From the NCBI RefSeq assembly GCF_003185895.1, contig NZ_QHLY01000012.1:372001-436000 (forward strand): a stretch of DNA of 64,000 nt. Direction: 5' to 3'. Below are positions 1-8,033 of the stretch, in pieces; position 1 is the first letter of the stretch; every line of letters starts with the position of its first letter. Source of the DNA: Cryobacterium arcticum. Lineage in GTDB: Bacteria > Actinomycetota > Actinomycetes > Actinomycetales > Microbacteriaceae. Position numbers and translations under genes: made by a program. The notes below the pieces were generated by a model. The model was given only the letters and a program-made list of their open reading frames with translations. It was not told where the DNA came from and did not search any database.

Positions 1-1
1 C

Positions 2-724
2 AGCTCCAATGACTTCGTCGGCTACCTCGAGACCCACATCGAGCAGGGCCCGGTACTCGAGGAGCAGGACCGGCCGTTGGGCATCGTGTCGTCGATCGCC
101 GGTGCCCGCCGGTTCCAGATCACCATCACCGGCAAGGCCGGTCACTCCGGCACCCCGTGGGCGCACCGCCGGGATGCCCTCGCCGGAGCCAGCGAAGCCA
201 TCGTCGCCATCGAACGGCTCGCCCGCGACGCCGACCTGATCGCCACGGTCGGGCACCTCGAGGTGTTCCCCGATGCCGTCAACGTGATCGCCGGCCGGGC
301 GGAGTTCAGCCTCGACCTGCGCGGACGCTTCGACGCCGACCGTGACGCCGCCTGGCAACGGATCGAGGATCTGCTCGAGGAGATCTGCGCCGCGCGCGGC
401 CTGCACGTGGCGGTCGAGCAGACCCACGCGGCGCCGGCCGCGCACTGCAGCGACCGGTTGCGTGCGGTGATCGGTGCGGGCATCCGTGCTGCAGGCGACG
501 GCACCGCGGATGCGTCGCGTGCGCCGCTGGAACTGTTGTCGATGGCGGGCCACGACGCGATGGCCGTGGGCCATCTCACCGAGATCGGCATGCTCTTCGT
601 GCGCTGCGCCGGCGGGGTGAGCCACCACCCCGACGAATCCGTCATAGAGGCCGACGTGGCCCGGGCGCTGGATGCATTCGAGGCGGCCGTTCTGACCCTG
701 GCCGACCACGACGGTGCCGCATGA
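2..724 (+). CDS. allC: Allantoate amidohydrolase-type M20 metallohydrolase (5' truncated)
   Basis: The gene is cut by the left edge; 240 C-terminal codons are visible. The M20 allantoate/carbamoyl amidohydrolase signature THIEQGPVLE lies at visible residues 11-20. GHSGTPWAHRRDAL in the dimerisation lid, SMAGHDA and GVSHHPDE (a metal-ligand region) follow. This family hydrolyses allantoate to ureidoglycine, CO2 and ammonia in the cytoplasm using two divalent metals; close relatives are N-carbamoyl-amino-acid hydrolases and ureidoglycolate hydrolases. Allantoate is preferred because uraD, uraH, urate oxidase and allantoinase lie within 12 kb. The stop overlaps the start of the RpiR regulator (ATGA), so the two are probably co-transcribed. 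Family certain; substrate inferred from context. Confidence 0.8.
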   Translation, partial: SSNDFVGYLETHIEQGPVLEEQDRPLGIVSSIAGARRFQITITGKAGHSGTPWAHRRDALAGASEAIVAIERLARDADLIATVGHLEVFPDAVNVIAGRAEFSLDLRGRFDADRDAAWQRIEDLLEEICAARGLHVAVEQTHAAPAAHCSDRLRAVIGAGIRAAGDGTADASRAPLELLSMAGHDAMAVGHLTEIGMLFVRCAGGVSHHPDESVIEADVARALDAFEAAVLTLADHDGAA

Positions 725-1566
725 CGATGAACATCGGCCAGCGCATCGACGGACGCTATGGCGAGCTCTCTCCCCAGGAACAGCGCGCCGCGGACTTCAT
801 CCTCGACCACATGAGCGACCTCGCCGTGTACAACGCCTCGGAGCTGGCCCGGCTCAGCGGGGTGTCCAAGGCCACGGTCTCCCGGCTGTTCCGCCGGCTC
901 GGCTTCCAGGACTCGGCGGAGGTGCGTGAGCATGCCCGGGCCCTCCGCAGCCTGGGCGCCCCGCTCGGCGGTCCGGGCGCATCCGCCGGTACGCCGTCAC
1001 GTCTGGCCGCGCACGCCGAGGCCGAACACGACAACCTGCGGCGGCTGTTGCTCACGCTGGAAGACGGCCGGCTCGATGCCGCCGCCCGGTTGGTGCAGTC
1101 CGCCCAGAACGTGGTGATCGTGGGGCTGCGCAACAGCTACCCGTTGGCGCTGCACCTGCGCCAACAACTGGTGCAGGCCCGCGGCCACGTGCGCCTCGCT
1201 CCGCTGCCCGGCCAGTCGCTGGGGGAGGAACTCGCCGGCCTCGGCCCGCGGGATGTGGTGGTCCTGATGGGGTTTCGCCGCCGGATGGAGGGTTTCGGTG
1301 ACCTCGTGGCTGCCATCCGCCGCCGGGACATCCCGCTGGTGCTGATCGCGGATTCCTCGGCCCGCAAGTACTCCGACCAGGCAACGCACTGGCTGGAGTG
1401 CCCGGTGGATTCGGTCTCGGCGTTCGACAGTTACGCCACGGCGATGAGCCTGGTGAACCTGCTGGCCACCGGGGCGATGGGCGCGCAGGTGCGGGAGAGC
1501 CGCACCCGGATCGCGGCGATCACCAGCGTTTACGAGGATCTCGAGGAACTCGAAGCGCCCTGGTGA
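721..1566 (+). CDS. MurR/RpiR family transcriptional regulator
   Basis: This 281-residue protein has the two-domain RpiR layout. The N-terminal HTH_6 domain (about residues 1-77) contains the helix-turn-helix segment ELARLSGVSKATVSRLFRR. A C-terminal SIS domain (about 115-245) would bind a sugar phosphate or another small ligand. The start overlaps the allantoate amidohydrolase stop by 4 bp, so it is translationally coupled. Members next to allantoin/urate genes usually control purine catabolism, so it is the best candidate in this window for regulating the surrounding purine genes, although no binding site can be assigned to it from sequence alone. Confidence 0.9.
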   Translation: MTMNIGQRIDGRYGELSPQEQRAADFILDHMSDLAVYNASELARLSGVSKATVSRLFRRLGFQDSAEVREHARALRSLGAPLGGPGASAGTPSRLAAHAEAEHDNLRRLLLTLEDGRLDAAARLVQSAQNVVIVGLRNSYPLALHLRQQLVQARGHVRLAPLPGQSLGEELAGLGPRDVVVLMGFRRRMEGFGDLVAAIRRRDIPLVLIADSSARKYSDQATHWLECPVDSVSAFDSYATAMSLVNLLATGAMGAQVRESRTRIAAITSVYEDLEELEAPW

Positions 1567-1594
1567 GTGGATTGTGGAACGAAGACGGCGCGGG

Positions 1595-2236
1595 TTATGC
1601 CGGGGGCAGATCGACGTCGAGTCCCGTGCCGAGGTCGTCGCAGGCCACGGCGGTCACGTTGTGCGCCAGCAGGTACGGCCTCGCGCCCGTGTCGCCGCCC
1701 AGGCTCGCCGTCAGCGGCGCCCAGTGCGAGCGGCCGATGACCACCGGATGCCCGGGCCGGCTGCCGAAGTGCGCCTGGCGGAGCGAGTCCGCATCGACCG
1801 GACCCACCGCGGCATCGGCGGCCGTGCTGCCGAGCACGCGGGTCACGGTCGCGGCGGTGAGATCGGGCACGTCTACCGGCACCAGGGCGACCGCGACGAC
1901 CGCGTCCATCTCGCTCAGGCGGTGCAGGCCGGCTTCGAGTGACGCCGACAGCCCGTCTGCCCACCGTTCGGCGTGCACGGTCAGCTGCCGGTGCGGCCGG
2001 GCGAACCGGGCGGCGGAGGCACGCAACAGGCGTTCGGCCTCGTCACCCGCGGCTCCCAGCACCACCAGCACCGGGTCGCAGCCCGCATCCTCGAGAGCGA
2101 GTGCGGCGCGTACCAGCCACGACTCGCCGGCATCGTCGACGACCAGCGCTTTCGGTGTGCCGTACCGACTGCCGGCGCCCGCGGCCAGGACAAGGCCAGC
2201 CACCCGGGTGCTGTCGTCGCTCGTCATGCCAGACAT
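1595..2236 (-). CDS. MobA-like molybdenum cofactor nucleotidyltransferase
   Basis: The protein is about 213 residues and begins, after a short leader, with the NTP-transferase signature GLVLAAGAGSRYGTPKAL (nucleotide-binding loop and Lys). PVDVPDLTAATV is the metal-binding region, and HFGSRPGHPVVIGRSHW matches the GHPV motif of the MocA/MobA-like family. These enzymes add CMP or GMP to molybdopterin; MocA-type members serve xanthine-dehydrogenase-family enzymes. With an xdh operon and moa/moe genes nearby, a MocA-like cytidylyltransferase is the likely role. The start is uncertain: ATG at 2236 and ATG at 2227 are both possible and neither has a clear Shine-Dalgarno. It is divergent from uraD. 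Confidence 0.78.
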   Translation of the reverse strand: MSGMTSDDSTRVAGLVLAAGAGSRYGTPKALVVDDAGESWLVRAALALEDAGCDPVLVVLGAAGDEAERLLRASAARFARPHRQLTVHAERWADGLSASLEAGLHRLSEMDAVVAVALVPVDVPDLTAATVTRVLGSTAADAAVGPVDADSLRQAHFGSRPGHPVVIGRSHWAPLTASLGGDTGARPYLLAHNVTAVACDDLGTGLDVDLPPA

Positions 2237-2302
2237 CGTACGGGGTGCTGTTAAGTTCGACTGCGCGCCGCTTTTCTCAGCCCAACCCACCAGGAGGAAC
2301 CC

Positions 2303-2848
2303 ATGACCACGATTCCCGTCGGGAACGAGCTGCGCGCCGCTCTAGCCGCCTGCCTGGCCGTTCCGCGCTGGGTCGACGATGTGGCCGGGCGCGCTCCGTT
2401 CGGGTCGGCGACGGAGCTGCTCGACGCCGCCCGGCAGTCCGCCACGCCGCTGAGAAGGGCCGAGATCGACCAGGCGATGGCGGAGCATCCGCGAATCGGT
2501 GAGAAGCCGCAGGGCAGCTCGCAGGCGGCCGGCTTTTCACGTACGGAGCAGAACTCTGTTGACGCGAATGATGCCGAGTTGGCGGCAGCGATCGCCGACG
2601 GAAATCGTCGCTACGAGGAGCGATTCGACCGGGTTTTCCTGATCCGGGCCGCCGGTCGCAGCCGTCGGGAGATTCTGGGCGAGCTCACCCGCCGGCTCGA
2701 GCTAGACGACGAGACCGAGGCGGACATCGTAGGATCGGAACTGCGCGATATCGCCCTGCTCCGTCTGGGCGTGCTCGCAACCCAGTGGCACGACGATGAT
2801 GTTGCAGCCGCTCCTCCCGAACAGCCCGCCCAGGAAGACCCCCGATGA
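2303..2848 (+). CDS. uraD: 2-oxo-4-hydroxy-4-carboxy-5-ureidoimidazoline (OHCU) decarboxylase
   Basis: This 181-residue protein belongs to the OHCU decarboxylase family. It has the N-terminal PRWVDDVAGRAPFGS segment and the active-site AEHPRIGEK motif with the catalytic His of the HPRIG signature, followed by the EQN segment. The enzyme converts OHCU to S-allantoin, the last step of the urate-to-allantoin path. The start is well fixed by AGGAGGA seven to eight bases before the ATG. The stop overlaps the start of the hydroxyisourate hydrolase gene, giving a two-gene operon whose products catalyse consecutive reactions. Confidence 0.93.
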   Translation: MTTIPVGNELRAALAACLAVPRWVDDVAGRAPFGSATELLDAARQSATPLRRAEIDQAMAEHPRIGEKPQGSSQAAGFSRTEQNSVDANDAELAAAIADGNRRYEERFDRVFLIRAAGRSRREILGELTRRLELDDETEADIVGSELRDIALLRLGVLATQWHDDDVAAAPPEQPAQEDPR

Positions 2849-3189
2849 GTACCCGCAGCCACATCACCACCCACGTCCTCGACAGTGTCACCGGGCGTCC
2901 TGCGGTGAAAGTCGCCGTCGTTCTGGAGCAGCGCGTGACCGGCGGCTGGCGTGAACTGGCCGCGGGCGACACGGATGCCGACGGCCGGATCTCCGACCTC
3001 GGCCCCGAGGCCCTGCCCGCCGGACGCTACCGTGTGACCTTCGACACCGGCAGCTATTTCGCCGCGCGCGACCAAGCGACCTTCTACCCGCACGTGACCA
3101 TCGTCTTTGAGTTGGATGACGAGGCCGCGCACTATCACGTGCCACTGCTGCTCAGCCCGTTCGCCTACTCCACCTACCGCGGTAGCTGA
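2845..3189 (+). CDS. uraH: 5-hydroxyisourate hydrolase (transthyretin-like)
   Basis: The 114-residue length is typical for the family. The N-terminal THVLDSVTGRPA block and the diagnostic C-terminal YRGS tetrapeptide are both present. HVPLLLSPFAYSTYRGS is the family C-terminal signature. The tetramer hydrolyses 5-hydroxyisourate, the product of urate oxidase, to OHCU, which the product of the overlapping upstream gene then decarboxylates. The start codon overlaps the uraD stop (ATGA), so translation is coupled. Confidence 0.95.
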   Translation: MSTRSHITTHVLDSVTGRPAVKVAVVLEQRVTGGWRELAAGDTDADGRISDLGPEALPAGRYRVTFDTGSYFAARDQATFYPHVTIVFELDDEAAHYHVPLLLSPFAYSTYRGS

Positions 3190-3214
3190 GCCGTTCGTCT
3201 CGCTGCCGTCGTCG

Positions 3215-3751
3215 TCAGTCTGCGACGGGAACGGCCGGTAGTTGAGGGGACCGGACGGACTGGACTTTTTTCACCAGGACGGACGCCGGCAGCAACGCAA
3301 TGCCCAGCGGAATGAGCACCATCCGCAGCGGAACCACCACCAGGTTCAACCCATCCAAGGCGATGCTGGTGCGCCCTTGCGCAGTCAGGTCGGTCAACCA
3401 GTCCTGATAGGACGACTGCACCAGGATGCCCAAAACGATGAGAACCACACCCGACCAGAACAGCCCCGCCGCCGGGATCGCGCGGCGGCGCAGTGGCGTC
3501 GTCACGAGAGTCACGTTCCGTTCAACGGCATTCGCGACGAAAAAGGCAGCGATGAGCAGTGTTCCCAGCGGGAGAAGCACTGTGGGGACGAACGGATACA
3601 GCGAATACCACCAGCTGTCCAGCATCGCAGTCATGACGTCCATGCCAGCCGACCGGAAGACGAAATCAAGTGCCGCCTGACAGAGCACGCTGACGGCTGT
3701 GAGGATGACGCCGATCCAGAGCATCGTGCGGGCGGTGAGCTGTGCAGGCAT
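3215..3751 (-). CDS. Four-helix membrane protein of unknown function
   Basis: About 178 residues starting at MPAQLTARTM; a longer open frame upstream lacks membrane character. Four hydrophobic segments are visible, roughly residues 10-32, 48-75, 92-112 and 136-160. The last, PLRMVLIPLGIALLPASVLV, is followed by a basic cytoplasmic tail. No catalytic motif or named domain is recognised. It faces the uraH gene tail to tail and has a 171-bp gap upstream. Nothing links it to purine metabolism. Confidence 0.7.
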   Translation of the reverse strand: MPAQLTARTMLWIGVILTAVSVLCQAALDFVFRSAGMDVMTAMLDSWWYSLYPFVPTVLLPLGTLLIAAFFVANAVERNVTLVTTPLRRRAIPAAGLFWSGVVLIVLGILVQSSYQDWLTDLTAQGRTSIALDGLNLVVVPLRMVLIPLGIALLPASVLVKKVQSVRSPQLPAVPVAD

Positions 3752-3922
3752 GGTGTCCGATCTATCGAGCGGCGCGAATAAGCAAGCAGAGACACGAGCT
3801 GACTCAGCGGCAGGAGTGCCGTGATCCGTGACGGAAAAAGTTGATCCCTCGCGGAAAGGTGCTGCCAACACGTAGTGCCAACCTAGCGTCCGGCCTCCAT
3901 TGGCGTCGAGCCCTGCCGGTTT

Positions 3923-5455
3923 CTAGAACGGGGGCGGGTCCTTGGAACCGTCATCCACCGCAACTGGTGCGCGTGGTGTGGGCTTGGGCGGCCGCGTGGC
4001 TGGTGGTCCGAGAATGGTTTCGGGACAGGTTCGGTGGATGGCGCCGGACGGGGAGGTCCAGACCATCACCCCGCCCGGTTCCTGCACGACCGACCACAGG
4101 GTTTGGTGTTTAAGCCGGTGGTGCGGGCCGCACAAATGCGCGAGGTTGTCATAGTCGGTCGGCCCGCCGTGCTCCCAGGCTGTGGTGTGGTCAATCTCGC
4201 TGCGGGAGGCGGGCCGGGTGCAGCCGGGAAATCGGCAGGTGCCGTCTCTCAGCCGTAACCAGCGGCGTAGGTCGGCGGGGACGGTGTAGTGCTCCTTCCC
4301 GACGGACAGCACCGCACCGGTTTCCGGGTGGGTGAGCAGGCGGGTGAGGCTGGGTGCTCCGCCGGTGATCTCCCGGGCCATATCGGCGGGGATCGGCCCA
4401 TAGCCTTCGAGCAAGCCAGGTTCCTCACTGATGCCCATCGCGGTGAGTACCGGGACGGTGACCATCACCTGCCCGCGGATACCGCCGCCGGTGCCGGACG
4501 GAGTGACTCCGTCCAGAATCAGGTCGGCCATCGCGTCGGCGCAGATCTGGTTGATCGTGCGGCGCTGTTCCTCCGAGATGCTGTCGTCCTGGCGCTCGGC
4601 GTCCTGGGTGGCTTGGGCAATGCGGGTGAGCCTGTCGTGCGCGGCTTGGGTTTGTGTGGCAGTGCCGTACCAGGTGAGAGTGCCCATGCCATCGGGCCGG
4701 CCCTCCCACCACACTCCCCGCTCGGCCACGGCGGCGGTGGCGCGGGTAGTGAGGGTTTCCGGGTGCCGATGCTCTCGCAGCCGCCGGGCCTTTGCCTTCA
4801 GCTTGCCCACGGTGAGGTCCTTCGCCGCGGGCAACAACTCTGCTTCCAGCTCGGCCGCTTCGTCGAGTGAGATGAAGCTGAGCTGCTCCATCATCACCTG
4901 CCCGTGCCGGTAACTGATCTCACCCTGACTCATCGCCGTGAGGGTCGCTTTCATCGGACCGGCGAACATCGACGATTCCCCGACCAGTCCCTCCGCGGTC
5001 CGATCGGCCAGGTGCAGGGCGCAGGCGACCTCGCTGGTCACAGTGCGGCGGGCGATCTCTTGGTCTTCCCAGGCCGCTACCTTTCGCGGGCTCGACTGCG
5101 CGTCGGTGAGAACAGGGCCCCGAGCCTCGTGGAGTGCGTAGTCACGGTTGAGCAGTTTCGCGTTCACCGGGTCGCTGCTCCACTCTTGCAGATCAGCGAG
5201 AGCGCGAGCCCGCTTCGCATTCGCTTTCGCGATGCTCCGGTGGGCTTTCTGGGCCTTCGCGACCTTTGCAGCCAAGGTCGCCCGGGCCTGTTCCTGAAGG
5301 GTGCGGCGGCGTCGGCGGGTCTGCGCGTGCGCGCCGGCATCCTGGCTGGAATTCGGGCGGGGTGTGGGTCCGCCCGTGCGATCGTGAGGCTGCGCGCGGG
5401 CGTCGTGACCCGGATCATCCGGGTCGGGCGGGAACTGCTCTGCGGGGCTGCTCAT
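3923..5455 (-). CDS. DUF222 / HNH endonuclease signature protein (13E12 repeat family)
   Basis: This 510-residue protein has a DUF222 domain in the middle (about 90-340) and a C-terminal HNH module (about 395-460) with CRFPGCTRPASRSEIDH, then a segment ending LCGPHHRLKH. The Cys pairs and the His residues of a beta-beta-alpha-metal fold are intact. The family is highly multi-copy in actinobacteria and is suspected to be mobile, but no function is established. The first ~75 residues are polar, with Pro/Asp-rich and basic stretches. No Shine-Dalgarno precedes the ATG; GATTAT lies 6 nt upstream, which would fit a leaderless transcript. A second family member lies at 60192-61901. Confidence 0.9.
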   Translation of the reverse strand: MSSPAEQFPPDPDDPGHDARAQPHDRTGGPTPRPNSSQDAGAHAQTRRRRRTLQEQARATLAAKVAKAQKAHRSIAKANAKRARALADLQEWSSDPVNAKLLNRDYALHEARGPVLTDAQSSPRKVAAWEDQEIARRTVTSEVACALHLADRTAEGLVGESSMFAGPMKATLTAMSQGEISYRHGQVMMEQLSFISLDEAAELEAELLPAAKDLTVGKLKAKARRLREHRHPETLTTRATAAVAERGVWWEGRPDGMGTLTWYGTATQTQAAHDRLTRIAQATQDAERQDDSISEEQRRTINQICADAMADLILDGVTPSGTGGGIRGQVMVTVPVLTAMGISEEPGLLEGYGPIPADMAREITGGAPSLTRLLTHPETGAVLSVGKEHYTVPADLRRWLRLRDGTCRFPGCTRPASRSEIDHTTAWEHGGPTDYDNLAHLCGPHHRLKHQTLWSVVQEPGGVMVWTSPSGAIHRTCPETILGPPATRPPKPTPRAPVAVDDGSKDPPPF

Positions 5456-5569
5456 GCGTTCATAATCGCACCCACCACCGACACTCCAGCCCCCTGGAAA
5501 AAGGGGTGTGGAAAGGTTCTGGATGTGGCCACTTGTGGAGGGGAGGGAGAGTGACCCTGCGGCAATGTC

Positions 5570-6295
5570 CTAGCCGGCGAGAGGGTTGATCAGCGTCGCA
5601 TCCTGCGGGTCGATCGCCCGCACACTGTTCACCCGCCGGTCCACCAGCCGGGTGCGCATCGTGCCCGCGACCGCTGTCGACGTGCGGTCGAGCAGCTCCA
5701 TCAAGGCGGTGCGCTTGGCCGCCGACTCGGCAGGATTCTCTGTGGTGATCGACTGCGGGTTCAACCAGGTCGACCAGGTGTCGGGCTCGAGGAAGGCCGG
5801 CATCCGGTCGTGCACCTCACCGGATGCGTCCCGAGCCTCCCGGGTGATGACCGCGAAGACCCGCGACCACTCGCCGTCGGCATCCTTCGACGCCCAGCTC
5901 ACTCCCGCCGCGGCCAGCAGGCCGTCACCGTGGATGAAGTGCGGCTGTTTGGCGCCCTTCTCGCCGGTCCATTCGTAGTAGCCGAGCATCGGCACGATGC
6001 AGCGGGCGTTGGAGAACGCGCCCACCCAGAACCGCTGGTCGAGCTTCTCGATGCGGGCGTTGATGATCGGCCCGCGCCGGGGCTGCCCGGTGGGCTGGGG
6101 CCAGTCCCACTTCGCCAGGGTCACCTCACGCGTGGGCTCGTCCGCGTCGGTGGGTTGGTACTCCCGCACGATGGGGGCCGAGTCGGTCGGCGCGACGCTG
6201 TAACTCGGCCGCCAATCGTTGGCTCGACCGCCCGCCGCCACGAACTCCTGAATGAGGTCGTCAACGTCTTCGTTCATTGCAAATCTGCCGCACAT
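5570..6295 (-). CDS. SOS response-associated peptidase (SRAP/YedK/HMCES family)
   Basis: This 241-residue protein begins MCGRFAM; after Met removal Cys2 becomes the N-terminal nucleophile that forms a thiazolidine crosslink with abasic sites in single-stranded DNA. Other family residues are present: Asn in INARIEK, Glu in YYEWTG and His in VHDRMPAFL. The role is to shield abasic sites at replication forks, with self-reversal using the Glu and His. It lies 10 bp downstream of the VOC gene on the same strand and is probably co-transcribed. The length is typical. Confidence 0.94.
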   Translation of the reverse strand: MCGRFAMNEDVDDLIQEFVAAGGRANDWRPSYSVAPTDSAPIVREYQPTDADEPTREVTLAKWDWPQPTGQPRRGPIINARIEKLDQRFWVGAFSNARCIVPMLGYYEWTGEKGAKQPHFIHGDGLLAAAGVSWASKDADGEWSRVFAVITREARDASGEVHDRMPAFLEPDTWSTWLNPQSITTENPAESAAKRTALMELLDRTSTAVAGTMRTRLVDRRVNSVRAIDPQDATLINPLAG

Positions 6296-6305
6296 GTGGC
6301 CGAGA

Positions 6306-6803
6306 TTACTCCGTCACCGCACGAGAGTCACCCGGATCCCGCAGGCGGGCGGCGGTGGCGCCGAGCCGGCTGGAGAAGCGCACCAGGTAGCCATCCGGAT
6401 CCTGCACCAGAAACTGGGCGACACCGGCACGGGTCTTCCCGGTCTCGTACGACTTGGTTTCGGCGGCCATGAAGAGCGGCCACTCCGCGGTCTCCAGACG
6501 CTCGAGCAGGGGCGCGATGTCGGGCACGGCTACCTGGAAATTGATGCCGCGACCCAGCGGCCGCTCCAGCTGGGCCGGCACCCAGTTGCGGCCGATCCCG
6601 ACCTGCTCGAGCATGAGGTGCGCGGTGCCGGCATGCAGGTAGGCGAAGCCCTCGTTCGGCCGGTCGTAGAGCACCGTGAAGCCGCAGAGCCCGACCCAGA
6701 AGTCGAGGCTCGCGGCCAGGTCGGTGACCAGGAGCTCCGGCACCAGGTCGGGAAAGAACACCGAATCGGGCTGCGGAGTGGTGGCGTCGCCCGATGCTGT
6801 CAT
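6306..6803 (-). CDS. VOC family (glyoxalase/bleomycin-resistance) protein
   Basis: About 165 residues, starting at MTASGDA with a good GGGAGGC ribosome site; the longer open frame upstream is noise. One full beta-alpha-beta-beta-beta pair of the VOC fold is visible: VPELLVTDLAASLDFWVG at the start, HLMLEQVGIG in the middle and FLVQDPDGYLVRFSSRLG at the end. The final motif is the usual VOC C-terminal metal-ligand strand. The substrate cannot be told; bleomycin-resistance-like sequestration, glyoxalase and dioxygenase activities all occur in the family. Confidence 0.85.
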   Translation of the reverse strand: MTASGDATTPQPDSVFFPDLVPELLVTDLAASLDFWVGLCGFTVLYDRPNEGFAYLHAGTAHLMLEQVGIGRNWVPAQLERPLGRGINFQVAVPDIAPLLERLETAEWPLFMAAETKSYETGKTRAGVAQFLVQDPDGYLVRFSSRLGATAARLRDPGDSRAVTE

Positions 6804-6907
6804 GCCTCCCAGTATGGCGGCGCGTGGCGGGGGAGGATTCGGGGAGATGCCGGCGGATGGCCTCATCGCCCTGGCTCGGCGGGGGCACTTTGCCCCACAC
6901 TAGGGCC

Positions 6908-7417
6908 ATGAGCGATGCGACCACGAGCAATGGAACCACGAGCGACGCGGCCACGGGCCCGATCACTATCGACACCGCTACTGCGAGCGACCTGGCCGCC
7001 GTCGCTGAACTTCGGTGGCGGTGGGTGCTGGAGAACGAGGGCACACCGGTCGTTCCGTACGACGAGTTCGTCGAGATCCTCACCGACTGGGCGGCACAGC
7101 ACGCCGGGTCGCACTCCTGCACTGTTGCCCGACGTGGTGCGACCGTGATCGGCATGGCCTGGCTGGCCGTGGTGCCCAGGGTGCCGAGTGCGCGGGCGCT
7201 GGTTCGCGCATCCGGAGACGTGCAGAGCGTCTACGTGACGCCGACTGAGCGCGGCTCAGGCGTCGGTGGGCGGATGCTCGACGCTGTTCTCCGTCGAGCC
7301 TTCGGTCTGGGCCTGGAACGGGTGACAGTGCACTCGACCCCAGGTGCCATCACCGCCTACACGCGAGCGGGTTTCGCCTCGTCCGACCGCTTGTTGCAGG
7401 CGATGCCGGAATCCTGA
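6908..7417 (+). CDS. GNAT family N-acetyltransferase
   Basis: About 169 residues from MSDATTS at 6908. The acetyl-CoA pyrophosphate-binding motif A is QSVYVTPTERGSGVG, followed by the helix GRMLDAVLRRAF and the motif B region ITAYTRAGF. The first 20 residues are Ser/Thr-rich and repetitive (TTSNGTTSDAATG). It is divergent from the VOC gene across 104 bp. The substrate is unknown. Confidence 0.88.
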   Translation: MSDATTSNGTTSDAATGPITIDTATASDLAAVAELRWRWVLENEGTPVVPYDEFVEILTDWAAQHAGSHSCTVARRGATVIGMAWLAVVPRVPSARALVRASGDVQSVYVTPTERGSGVGGRMLDAVLRRAFGLGLERVTVHSTPGAITAYTRAGFASSDRLLQAMPES

Positions 7418-7456
7418 TCTCGCGACCGCCGGGATGCGGTGTGACAGGCTGAACCC

Positions 7457-7972
7457 ATGACCCGTCTCGACCCCGAGCCCGCCACCGATGAGCACACCGC
7501 GCTGAACCAGTTCCTGGATTATCAGCGGGCCACCCTGCTGCGAAAGACCGAAGGCCTCGACCACACCGGCTTCAACACCGCGCTGCCGCCGTCGACCCTC
7601 ACCCTGGCCGGGCTGCTCAAACACCTCGCCTACGTGGAGGACCGCTGGATCCAGTCCCGGTTCCTCGGTCGCTCCGACGACGAGCTCGAGCCGTGGGGGA
7701 GCGCGCCGTGGCACGAGGATCGCGACTGGGAGTTCAGCAGCGCCGCACTGGACGACCCCGAAGAGCTGCGTGAGTTGTACCAGGCGGCCTGCGAGCGCAC
7801 CCGCCGTGCCACGGCCGGGCGCAGCCTCGACGACCTGGTGGTGACGCCGGGACGGGACGGCGAACGCTGGAACCTGCGCTGGCTGCTGCTGCACCTGATC
7901 GAGGAGACCGCCCGGCACTGCGGCCACGCCGACCTGATCCGCGAGGCCATCGACGGCACCACCGGCGAGTAA
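7457..7972 (+). CDS. DinB-like (DUF664) putative metal-dependent protein
   Basis: The 171-residue length matches DUF664/DinB four-helix proteins. LAGLLKHLAYVEDRW supplies the first metal-ligand His, and LIEETARHCGHADLIREAIDG supplies the C-terminal His pair. Members include mycothiol- and bacillithiol-dependent S-transferases, so a thiol-transferase role is possible but not shown. The gene converges on guanine deaminase. Its last codons overlap the first unit of a 14-bp tandem repeat. Confidence 0.82.
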   Translation: MTRLDPEPATDEHTALNQFLDYQRATLLRKTEGLDHTGFNTALPPSTLTLAGLLKHLAYVEDRWIQSRFLGRSDDELEPWGSAPWHEDRDWEFSSAALDDPEELRELYQAACERTRRATAGRSLDDLVVTPGRDGERWNLRWLLLHLIEETARHCGHADLIREAIDGTTGE

Positions 7973-8004
7973 CCGTCGGCGAGTAGCTGGCGGCGAGTAG
8001 CTGT
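7963..8004. repeat. 14-bp tandem repeat, three copies
   Basis: Three head-to-tail units beginning CGGCGAGTA occupy 7963-7976, 7977-7990 and 7991-8004. The last two differ by one base. The first unit contains the stop codon of the DinB-like gene, so the repeat extends into the convergent intergenic gap before guanine deaminase. Confidence 0.85.
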
Positions 8005-8033
8005 AGTCCGTTTCGGCAACAGGTGCGGAGGAG

